Shown here: positions 1-7,868 of the stretch, piece after piece
Position numbering within the stretch: the first letter of the stretch is position 1
Layout: each line of letters opens with the position of its first letter
Source: Chara braunii
Taxonomy: Eukaryota > Streptophyta > Charophyceae > Charales > Characeae
Reading direction: 5' to 3'
Length of the DNA: 33,181 bases
NCBI GenBank assembly: GCA_003427395.1
Contig: BFEA01000062.1
Coordinates: 3,159,794 to 3,192,974, forward strand
Program-made: the position numbers and the translations under genes
The notes under the pieces: generated by a model
The model's input: only the letters and a program-made list of their open reading frames with translations
The model's database searches: none
Told to the model about the DNA's origin: nothing

Positions 1-130
1 GGCCCACAGTTCACACACGGAAAGCAAGAGGGGGTTGGAGTTGAGTGGAGAGTGAGAGAGAAAGAGAAATGGGAGGATGGGGAGAGGAGGACCTGCTCCT
101 CCCGACCTGCCAGCTGCCTCCCCGTTGTTA

Positions 131-197
131 GGGGGGGTAAGAAGAGAAAAAAAAAGAAAAGAAGAAAAAGAAAAGAAAAAGAAAACGAAAAAAAACG
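131..197. repeat. purine (A/G) low-complexity tract
   Basis: Almost uninterrupted A and G on the plus strand, mostly short A runs separated by single G. Similar tracts occur at 6677-6741 and 15279-15389. It opens reading frames rich in Lys/Glu/Arg, which I regard as spurious. No gene is visible in 1-234. Confidence 0.85.
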
Positions 198-592
198 GGA
201 TCTGAGTTTTTATGAGAAGCTGTATTTTTCAGTTTGCGCCACTATTGTTTTGGTGGCGCACAATAATTTTGTTGACCTTGATTTTTTTTCTGTAGGTAGT
301 CAGGCACGTACGCCATGTGCATGAATTGTTTTAGATTTTTGTATCTAGCGAATACTTTTCTAAAATTCTTCAAAGTCGGGGTACTTTTGCACCCCGCTTT
401 GAGGCTGTCCGGATTTGAACTCGTGAATTTTCACGAGTTCTTTCCCTACCTCTCCCAATCTGACAACTGCCATCCCCATTTTCAGGGGAGGGCAGGGGAG
501 AAAAGAAAAGAAGAGGAGAGAAGAAGAAGGGGGGGGGGACTGAGGCAAAACGAGGCTGCTAGAGCAGTAGCAAAAATAAAAGAAATAACGTA

Positions 593-780
593 CCTGGCCA
601 CTGTCGGGGCCAGGTTCCCAAACGGTTTGCTGCACTTGGTGCAGCAAACTAGCAAAGAGGCTTGCACCGAATGTGGTCAGGGTTGAGAGAGAGAAAGGGC
701 ACCTTTTTAATTTTTTGTTTGAACCTGGCCACTGTCGAGGCCAGGTTCCCAAGTGGTTTGCTGCACTTTGTGCAGCAAAC
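593..780. repeat. two direct copies of a double-hairpin module
   Basis: The segments 593-649 and 724-780 are direct repeats at an offset of 131 bp. Each carries the same two palindromes, CCTGGCC/GGCCAGG followed by GTTTGCTGCAC/GTGCAGCAAAC. The copies differ at a few bases, mainly in the loops (TTG versus TTT), so the arms are kept while the loops change. Confidence 0.85.
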
Positions 781-1064
781 CAGCTAAAAAGCCTGGCTCT
801 GAACTTGGCCGGGTTTAGAAGAAGATGCACTGCTGAGGTTGAACCTCAGCAGTAGCAGATCAACAAGGGAAGTGGCTGAATACAGCCTCCCCTTGTTGAA
901 TTTATTACAGGAAGAGGGCCAGGTCATTTTCCGTGTGAATGGATCTGGCCATTTCTGCTGTGTGGGGCTGGTATGTGCCCTTGATCTCACCTAGAGATCA
1001 AGGGCCCAGCCTGAGCTCGAATTTTTGGCTAAGAGCTCAGGCTGCTACCACCACCTCCCACAAC

Positions 1065-1072
1065 TATAAAAG
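1065..1072 (+). promoter_or_regulatory. putative TATA box (TATAAAAG)
   Basis: A good match to the plant TATA consensus in an AC-rich setting (CAACTATAAAAGCAGCC). It lies between the hairpins at 1007-1044 and 1091-1111. Transcription to the right would enter the 54-bp and 277-bp repeats. No start site or transcript can be read from sequence alone. Confidence 0.4.
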
Positions 1073-1323
1073 CAGCCAGCAAGCAGCCAGCCAGCAATCA
1101 TTTGTGGCTGGTGTTGCTAGCAATTCACTTGAGTGAATGCTGGCTTGCTGCTGCTAGGAGGAGCTGCAAGTGAGAGGAGGGGGAACTGCTGCTGGCTGAA
1201 GAGGAGGTCTGCAAGCGAGGGAGGAAGAGAATTGTTGGAGGTGGCCATAGCTGTGGAACATAGCCATAGCCGCCATCTCAGCAAGGTGAAGAGAGAGGGA
1301 AGCGCTGGAGGTCTGCAGGGAGC

Positions 1324-1524
1324 ATGAGAGTGAGGGCAGCCATAGCTGCCGCTGCAACTGGTGGAGCGCAGGGGAAACTCTGCCCGTTTTGCACGGCAGC
1401 GGCAGGGTTCTTAGCAAGCGGTGCAGGAGAAACTCTGCCCGTCTTGCACGGCGGCGGCGAGTCTTCGACAAGCGGTGCAGGGGAAACTCTGCCTGTTTGG
1501 CACGGCAACGGCGGCGTTTTTTGA
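1324..1524 (+). repeat. 54-bp tandem repeat, readable as an 18-residue peptide repeat
   Basis: Three units about 54-55 bp apart (GAAACTC at 1374, 1429 and 1483), each carrying a GAAACTCTGCC-G-TT-TG-CACGGC core. In the plus frame from ATG 1324 they give a 66-codon peptide with the repeated motif GAGETLPV-HG. The frame is open on the minus strand as well, giving Pro/Ala/Arg-rich low complexity. The period divides by three and a TATA box lies 250 bp upstream, so a small repetitive protein is possible. Base composition alone could explain the open frames. Confidence 0.35.
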
Positions 1525-1525
1525 A

Positions 1526-2093
1526 GGTGACGCGGAAGCGCTGCCGGTTTTTTTTTTTTGCGGCAGCGGCAGTGCATTCTAGGTAGTGACGCGGAAGCGC
1601 TGCCGATTTTTTTGCGGTGGCAGCGCGGGCTTGACGGTGGTGGTGCGGAAGCGCTGCCAATTTTTTTTGCAGCGGCAGCGCTGAGATTTTGGTGGTGACA
1701 CGGAGGTGCTGTTGAAATCTTTCGGCGTCGACGGTGTTTTTTTTGGCAGCGACGCGGACGTGCTGCTGAACTTTTGCGGCGGCAACAGCACGTTCTAGGC
1801 GGTGACGCGGAAGCGCTGCCGGTTTTTTTTTTTTTTGCGGCAGCGGCAGTGCGTTCTAGGTAGTGACGCGGAAGCGCTGCCGATTTTTTTGCGGCGGCAG
1901 CGCGGGCTTGACGGCGGTGGTGCGGAAGCGCTGCCAATTTTTTTTGCAGCGGCAGCGCTGAGATTTTGGTGGTGACACGGAGGTGCTGTCGAAATCTTCC
2001 GGCGTCGACGGTGTTTTTTTTGGCAGCGACGCGGACGTGTTGCTGAACTTTTGCGGCGGGAGCAGCACGTTCTAGGTGGTGACGTGGAAGCGC
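1526..2093. repeat. 277-bp tandem repeat of poly(T)-loop hairpins
   Basis: Unit 1 is 1526-1800 (275 bp), unit 2 is 1801-2077 (277 bp), and a third breaks off after about 16 bp. The two differ by the length of a T run and some point changes. Each unit holds four hairpins, for example CGCTGCCG/CGGCAGCG at 1539-1568, GCGCTGCC/GGCAGCGC at 1597-1626, AGCGCTGCC/GGCAGCGCT at 1650-1682 and ACGTGCTG/CAGCACGT at 1758-1793. The first three have T-rich loops. Minus-strand frames through it are Ala/Arg/Lys/Pro-rich low complexity and not convincing as protein. Confidence 0.85.
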
Positions 2094-4322
2094 TTAGACT
2101 GTGAGGGGCATTTTGTGGCAGCATGTTCTGGTATTGTCGGCAACGGCGTGGTGGTGCGGTTGGTGGCGGAGACGCGGAGACGCCGTCAAATTACTGGGAG
2201 GTGGTTGTGTGTTGAGAGGGTGTCGCGGCAAGCGACTGTACTAGGAAGTGGTGTAGATCGTTTTGCGGGCGACTTGCTGTGACGATTGTCTTCTCTGGAG
2301 TGTGATTTTACACGGTCTTCTTGAGTGGGCCGTCTCTTCAACTTCACTCAAGGTCAGTTTGACTCAGACCCTTCACACCTGTGTGAACCCGCACTTGCTC
2401 GACCTTGTCCTTTGAACGTTCATTGAAAAGGTAGAGGGGATGTGTGTTTACGTGGGCGAATGAAAGTCTGATGTGAGCTTGGGATCGCATTGTCCTCTTT
2501 TGAAATTGTTGTTTCCTATGATGTGCAGGTACGTAGAAGAATGCTTGAAAAAAAAAAGGGGGACCTATTCATGTCAATGGAAGTGAATGGAAGGGTGGTT
2601 GTCTTCTACTTTCTCGCCTGCATGCATGTTGAAAGGAAAGGCAACCAGTAGACGACGAAGAGGAATTTGATCACACAAAGAAGAGGAAGTGAATTGGACA
2701 TAGACTTTTTTTTTTTCTAACGTTACCCATTCTTTCCCGAATGACCCTCTCTGCCTATACCCGTCTGACTGAATTATTCTCTCTCTTCTCGTCTAGGTTC
2801 GCTATTGACGTTAGGTGACAAAGGGCTGACAGTCTGCTGTGGTAAGTGCATTTCCTTTCCCTAGTAGGCATCTGAGACGGGGGTTCGTTGCCTTCGGGGC
2901 CGACCCTGTTAACGACTCAGAGTGGACCGCTTAGGCGGGGGGATACCATGCTGCCGTGGTGGAGCTAGCCCGACTTCTGAGATCCGAGGCTCGCTCGGGC
3001 GAGGACGAGGTGTATCCCAGACCACCTCCTAGGGGATGGATGTGTGCTATTCACGGAAGGCGTTAAGTTCTTGGCGGCTCACGTTAAGAAGAACCGCTAT
3101 AATTTACCCTTCTAGTGGTCGTCTTCGGAGCCACAGACGAATGGGGAACTGACGCCTTAAGAAGCCCAGTTCGTGTCTTCACTAGCTATGGACGGAGTGC
3201 GACTAGGCACTATCTTCGCGGTTAGGGTTGCACCATAAGAAGTGCAAACCTGAGGTGATCAGACTAGTTGACGGGAAGATGTGAATAAAGTATTGCTGTA
3301 AATATCTTCATGTCGAAAGCCGATACTTTGGAACAGAGAGAGTAATTATTGTCCAGGAGGACAGAGCGACCGACAAAGTTTGAAGGTGGATCGCTAACCT
3401 TAATGGGGCATCGAGCGTCCGATTGTTCAAGCTGGTCGCTGATTTGTATAGGTGATAGCCGAGTTATTTACAGATGGCATTCACACCTAAGTTAGAGGAA
3501 AAGCGTGAAGTCATCATTAAAACAATGACACTCTAACTCTGCTTGAGAGTTGGGGCGCTCATATTCCGTGCTAGCAGTCAGTATGGGGCGGAATGAAAAA
3601 ACTTGGCAACGCATCTCATCCAGTCGAAAAAGTCGTGACGGTCCAGCCGTCTGGCAGGCAGAGTGAAGATATTTTAGTCAGACGCCACTTGAGTGTCGCC
3701 TTGTGTATTGGTCATGTTTTGAGCTTTTATTGATAGGTGTTGTTTGAATCCAAGTCAACCTTTGTCGCATGCATGATTGTATTACATATAAGTTGATTTT
3801 GGAAGATAAGTCAACTTTCGTTGACCTGAGTCTTTTTTTTGAAAGGGTTTGTCTAAGTGACTCTTGATTGTCTTCGAAAGAAGAAACTAGGACCGCTAGA
3901 AGTCTTCCTTACACACGGAACGTCACGTCCTAGTCGACCGACGTCGGTCTGATTCCTGGGAGATCAGCGCCCCAGGGACAGACGACGTTCGGGTCCACTT
4001 TGCCATTTAACTATGCGTACCTATGCTACAGCGAACGAGCAAACGCCCTCGGCCGGCCTACCTCTGCAATTGCATTATAAAAGCCTTCGCATGTGGGTCG
4101 GTAGCTCGGTAGGGATACGCCCCTAAGGGTGGTGACAGCCCCTTAGGGATGCAAGCTTATGCCCCGCGAAAACCTATCCTGTCGTAGGGGATCGTGGGAA
4201 GTATAGTTGGCGCACCCGGCTAGAGCGGCGAAGGAGCGATGCACCCGCGTCCGTCGCGGCGGTTCGTGGAATGTTATGCGTCGATCCCGAGTTGTCTCTT
4301 GATTGAATGTTTTAGTCTAAGA
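2094..4322. other. gene-free, hairpin-rich stretch (copy 1)
   Basis: No convincing reading frame on either strand. Many inverted repeats can be read: CTTGAGTG/CACTCAAG near 2321-2350, TTCACAC/GTGTGAA near 2370, GAACTG/CAGTTC near 3150, TTGCAC/GTGCAA near 3230, AACTCT/AGAGTT near 3535, GACGG-TCCA-GCCGTC near 3638, the perfect palindrome GACCGACGTCGGTC near 3938, CCTGGG/CCCAGG near 3955-3977 and CCCTAAGGG/CCCTTAGGG near 4120-4150. I do not recognise a known structured RNA. It repeats at 7869-10098. Confidence 0.6.
4076..4083 (+). promoter_or_regulatory. putative TATA box (TATAAAAG), copy 1
   Basis: Same octamer as at 1065. It lies before the CCCTAAGGG/CCCTTAGGG hairpin and has no plus-strand gene clearly downstream. 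The long frame beyond it runs on the opposite strand, so this is a weak call. The copy is at 9852-9859. Confidence 0.25.
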
Positions 4323-4467
4323 TTATCCTACGTGACGCAGCCGGGAGAGCCCTCGCTCGCACGGGGGCCGATGCGCACGACAACGCATCACGTGAGTAAC
4401 ACCGAATGATTGACTCGTCGGAGAGGAATTCACACGGGTGCGTGGTTCAGATCCTTGCGCGTGTGCG

Positions 4468-6474
4468 TCAAGGGGTGCCAATACAACCTCTCTTTCCCTT
4501 CTTTCTCCCGCTGGAGGACCCGTTCTTTCGTAATCCGCCATTCCTAGTGGATTCCGCAGTGGAGATCGCCGACCCTATCTGTAAGGAAAGTAGTCGAGAG
4601 CCACCCCTGCCTCTAGCTCTTTGCCCTTCTACCGCCATGTTGTGCAATCCCCTGCCTCCCATCTGCTCCTGCGGCTGATGAACGCCTCCAGCTCGACCCT
4701 GCGATCCTGTCCCACCAGAGGCACCCGCATTGTGCGGGAGGTCCCTGGGGGGGACCATCTGCTGCGCCACGTCCGCCCTGTCTCTTGGTTTGTAGGGAAG
4801 TACCCTTTGCCGGGGAGAGACGACTATAGGTAGGTTGTTGCGCTGTCTTTTTGGGGCGTTCCCTTGCTCGTTCCGGTTGCCCCTGGATCTGACCCTTGGA
4901 TTGCCGGCAATCCTTGTGGGGAGCAATACCCTGCCGATGGTCAGCGGGGTATTGTACCTCCATTTTTCCTTGCAGATGACGGACTCAGAGGTGAGGGAAG
5001 GATCTTTTTCGAGTGCGGAGATCACATCAGTCATGATCTCCCGTATGAACATGAAGGTAAAACAGGCCTCCACCGCGGGTTTCCATGATACATGCAAAAA
5101 GTGGATGAAGGTAGAGGTTCTCACCTTCACGGAGGCGACGTTGGGGAAAAGGATGTCTGGATGCGCGAGTAAATACCAGATCGCGTGGTCCATCCAAATC
5201 GGTCCCGCCCCACAGTCCTTTTTCCTCTCCGTAGCACATCTGCATCTGAGGTATGGCTGACCAACATTCCAGCTCTTCCTGAGACCTTTTAGATCGATCT
5301 CAGGGGCTGACTTCACTTTCTTCTGCCACATGACTGGGCTGGAGTAATCACATTTCGTGTGGTCGAGGGCCGACAGTAGTGGAAACGTTAGGAGGGTTGG
5401 GTTAAAGGCCTTTTTTCCTGGGGGGCAGTACGGGAGCGCGCCAGTCATCGCGTTTTCTTTACATGTGGCGACCTCCTCGTCGGTCAGGTTGGCGAGGAAG
5501 ATGAGGGCCTTTATCGAGAACAGAGCGAGATGATTAAAAGTATCGAGTTTCCACAGCGCATGCGTGAACCCCGTGCTAGTGTGCTCAACCCAGTGCAGGG
5601 ATGGAAGCGGAGCAAATGCAGTGTACTGCCTTCCTTGGGAGGATGAGGCCTTCTCCGGGGTGCAGCTAGCAGTGGCGGTTACTATGGCTATGGCTGCGTT
5701 TAACTCAGCCATCTCTTCATCGTCCATGGCGAGAGCTCCCCCGATGGTGCAACCGACCTCCGGTGTCTCGGCGGCCTGCCCCTGCAGATGCGAGTGATCT
5801 AATCCCCAAATCTTAAGAAACGTTTGCTCAACTCTAGCGGTTCTGGCCGGCAGTTCCAAGCATTCTCTCTCATAACCCGTTTTCTTCTTCTCTAGGGACG
5901 CAACAATGTCTAGGAGTTTGGCAACAAAGGCGTCCTTCCCTAGATCCCAGACACACGCAAGATTCGCAACATCACTAAATCCAATCGTGCAGAAAAAATT
6001 CGAAAAATCCCCCGTCTCTACCATTCTCTTCATCGCATCCAGGATCTCGGGTTTCAGTGTGGCAATGAGCGCTTGCGCCGGCTTGCTGGGCCACGGCTGT
6101 TCCTTTAGCCATTCGTACTTACAAGTGAGTTCGTCCCTCCAACCTCCCGAGAAGAACTCCTTTGGCGGAATCTGCAGCAAACACAAAGATACAAAAGAAC
6201 GCAAACACATGTACGACACAGTACGTACCGACTTGAAACAAGGAAGGTTGGTGGAATAGCGACGTACTTCAGCTTCTTCCTGGCAGCTACGTGGACGGGT
6301 TGATCCCATGTAATTGCATTTCCCTGTCCGATCGGGCCTCGTTGGCGACTGCCTATGCAACACTACGCCTGTACCACAGGGGTATGGTTGGTGGGACACA
6401 CCACCAACAGCGCTGACGGGAGGTACCCCCCCGTGTGTGTGTAAGAGTTCTTCATGACAAGCATGTCGATGCAA
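4468..6474 (-). CDS. hypothetical protein, 668 codons, basic RG-rich C-terminus (copy 1)
   Basis: The longest frame of the window and the best protein candidate. I do not recognise the family. Residues 1-82 are His/Pro/Arg-rich and may be a spurious extension. Residues about 102-514 look like a globular, partly helical domain with scattered Cys and Trp (a C-R-C-x8-C cluster and an I-W-M-D-H-A-I-W segment). Residues 515-668 are low complexity with several RG/GR motifs and a basic end (GRKKGKRG), typical of nucleic-acid-binding tails. Residues 83-101 read like a translated mini-intron (6172-6228) and a second may lie at 4579-4632, so the mature protein may be about 630 residues. There is no signal peptide or clear membrane segment. 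The frame recurs unchanged at 10244-12250. It could be a host gene or a transposon-encoded protein. Confidence 0.5.
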   Translation of the reverse strand: MHRHACHEELLHTHGGVPPVSAVGGVSHQPYPCGTGVVLHRQSPTRPDRTGKCNYMGSTRPRSCQEEAEVRRYSTNLPCFKSVRTVSYMCLRSFVSLCLLQIPPKEFFSGGWRDELTCKYEWLKEQPWPSKPAQALIATLKPEILDAMKRMVETGDFSNFFCTIGFSDVANLACVWDLGKDAFVAKLLDIVASLEKKKTGYERECLELPARTARVEQTFLKIWGLDHSHLQGQAAETPEVGCTIGGALAMDDEEMAELNAAIAIVTATASCTPEKASSSQGRQYTAFAPLPSLHWVEHTSTGFTHALWKLDTFNHLALFSIKALIFLANLTDEEVATCKENAMTGALPYCPPGKKAFNPTLLTFPLLSALDHTKCDYSSPVMWQKKVKSAPEIDLKGLRKSWNVGQPYLRCRCATERKKDCGAGPIWMDHAIWYLLAHPDILFPNVASVKVRTSTFIHFLHVSWKPAVEACFTFMFIREIMTDVISALEKDPSLTSESVICKEKWRYNTPLTIGRVLLPTRIAGNPRVRSRGNRNEQGNAPKRQRNNLPIVVSPRQRVLPYKPRDRADVAQQMVPPRDLPHNAGASGGTGSQGRAGGVHQPQEQMGGRGLHNMAVEGQRARGRGGSRLLSLQIGSAISTAESTRNGGLRKNGSSSGRKKGKRGCIGTP
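4579..4632 (-). other. possible second in-frame mini-intron in the 668-codon frame
   Basis: On the minus strand GCG|GTAGAA begins it and a pyrimidine-rich CTACTTTCCTTACAG ends it. The length is 54 nt, phase 0 and stop-free, so splicing would remove 18 residues from the RG-rich tail without changing frame. The acceptor is good and the donor moderate. The copy is at 10355-10408. Confidence 0.3.
6172..6228 (-). other. probable 57-nt in-frame intron in the 668-codon frame
   Basis: On the minus strand the donor G|GTACGTAC and the acceptor TTGTGTTTGCTGCAG|AT fit GT-AG splicing with a T-rich tract before the acceptor. The length is 57 nt, phase 0 and stop-free, so retained and spliced forms would both stay open. 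The 19 encoded residues (Val/Leu/Cys/Ser-rich) differ from the flanking protein. The copy is at 11948-12004. Confidence 0.5.
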
Positions 6475-6676
6475 AATACGAAAACCGTATGGCCATCAAG
6501 CTCCGAATTAATTCATCGGCATACCCCCGTTGTCCTTATCATGCGAGCATGGGACTTCTCATGCCACATAACCCGTCCCGTAGGATTCCTGTGTGTGAAA
6601 CATGAACAAAACCTGTCCCCACGTATGCGCGATCCGTTGGCCCAGAGATATATCCTTCGGAGGGCGAGTAGGTTTC

Positions 6677-6741
6677 AAAAAAGAGAAAAAGATAAAAAAA
6701 AAAGGCAAAGAAAAAGAAAAGGAAAAGAAAAAGAAAAAGAA
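6677..6741. repeat. purine tract (copy 1)
   Basis: A/G-only low complexity about 200 bp upstream of the minus-strand 668-codon frame. Read in the gene's direction it is a pyrimidine tract, which in plant promoters can act as a CT-rich element. That role is inference. The copy is at 12453-12517. Confidence 0.7.
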
Positions 6742-6779
6742 CATATATCCCTCAATCGGCAATATTTTAAAGCAAAAAG

Positions 6780-7633
6780 ATCGTAAGTGCATATGATCGA
6801 GTGCAGATAATACGACGATCGATGCCTGCGCATGGGGCATCGAGCTGCATCGAGCTATCTGTGCTTAGAAGACAACATGCAATTGTCGTAATACCTTCCA
6901 TACTATTTGCGAAAATTATATCTCTATACAAGGTGTTTGCGCTTTGTTCATGGTGAAAGGCTTATTCACCATGTATCGCAAGCTCATTCCTCCGCTCTGA
7001 AAAAACAATACTTATAGGAATAATCCTAGGATGCCATCCATGTGATATGAGCCATGCGGGTCCTGTCGGCACTACTGTCGTGGTAGCGTGGCATATTGGT
7101 CCTACCGGACAGCGTAATCTCTTCTCAATCAGGCCATATGGAGGGGATCATATTTGTCCCTCCGGTGCATGCAAACATGCGAATTTTATAATCTGACGCC
7201 CATATATAGATCCGTCCAATACACTGAAACCATCGGCGAGGGAAGATATAGCTTCCTAATGGGTTGCTATACTCGGGAGACATGAGTGCGTAATAAGTGA
7301 TTTCCCGTGAGGTCTGAAAAAAATTGATCGCATCGCCAGAGTGGGGGAGCGATACCAACCAACGGCCCGCTCGTGGATCAATCCATGACCCGATCGAGTG
7401 CCGTCAATGGGATCGTTCTTCCACCCAGGGCCAGCGTGAAAAACAATCACGTGCTTAATTTCTTTGATTACCTTGGTGGAATCCAATCATATCTGCTCAT
7501 GCATGTAGACTCATAATTTTCGTTCAAAATGCATAGCAAAAAAAATATGCATTCCCATCATACCCATTTATTACCAAGCGATCCAATCATATGCATATCA
7601 TCGAGAATATCGGTATCCGTCATATGAGACCAA
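6780..7633. other. about 850 bp without a recognisable gene (copy 1)
   Basis: Mixed-composition DNA with only short frames (under 80 codons) on the minus strand and no known motif. It runs into the start of the 340-bp tandem repeat, where the contig ends. The copy is at 12556-13340. Confidence 0.6.
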
Positions 7634-7634
7634 N
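7634..7634. other. single-N contig join
   Basis: One N separates the end of duplication copy 1 from the start of copy 2, in both cases at the exact duplication edge. Some scaffolders write a single n where the estimated gap is negative, meaning the contigs overlap but were not merged. That fits the 5.77-kb overlap seen here. Confidence 0.95.
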
Positions 7635-7868
7635 GTAGTGACGCGGAAGCGCTGCCGATTTTTTTGCGGCGGCAGCGCGGGCTTGACGGCGGGGGTGCGG
7701 AAGCGCTGCCAATTTTTTTTGCAGCGGCAGCGCTGAGATTTTGGTGGTGACACGGAGGTGCTGTCGAAATCTTCCGGCGTCGACGGTGTTTTTTTTGGCA
7801 GCGACGCGGACGTGTTGCTGAACTTTTGCGGCGGGAGCAGCACGTTCTAGGTGGTGACGTGGAAGCGC

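Larger units (their letters stand above)
235..1139. repeat. chain of consecutive inverted repeats (hairpin cluster)
   Basis: I read at least fourteen hairpins: 235-260, 371-401, 417-440, 593-614, 625-649, 721-748, 756-780, 829-853, 861-898, 917-950, 977-1005, 1007-1044, 1091-1111 and 1122-1139. Arms are mostly 8-12 bp and perfect, for example GTTTGCTGCAC/GTGCAGCAAAC (loop 3), ACTGCTGAGGTT/AACCTCAGCAGT (loop 1) and GCCCTTGATCTC/GAGATCAAGGGC (loop 5). The stretch 721-1044 is close to back-to-back hairpins. A TATA box sits inside the cluster. No protein-coding frame is convincing here. The role is unknown: a structured transcript leader, a fold-back element or a protein-binding array are all possible. 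Confidence 0.8.
1860..7633 (+). repeat. 5.77-kb direct duplication, copy 1
   Basis: Matches 7635-13409 in the same orientation, at an offset of 5775 before about 3600 and 5776 after it. The copy ends at GAGACCAA, immediately before the N at 7634, whereas copy 2 continues past the same bases into a 340-bp tandem repeat. All longer reading frames from 4323 to 7486 are identical in the two copies. I noticed only a handful of differences, one at about 1917 and a cluster near 3594-3604. Confidence 0.97.

Noticed and set aside
405-445. tRNA T-arm on the minus strand (GTTCAAATCC)
   Set aside because: The bases around it do not form a T stem, and no acceptor or anticodon arm can be built. The sequence is part of the GAACTCGTGAA hairpin.
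1154-2124. Ala/Arg/Lys/Pro-rich minus-strand frames of 100-219 codons
   Set aside because: They follow the GC-rich hairpin repeats and T runs, are open in several frames at once and show no domain.
7125-7486. Two overlapping minus-strand frames of about 76 codons as small genes
   Set aside because: No start context, domain or conserved partner. They are identical in copy 2 only because the whole block is duplicated.
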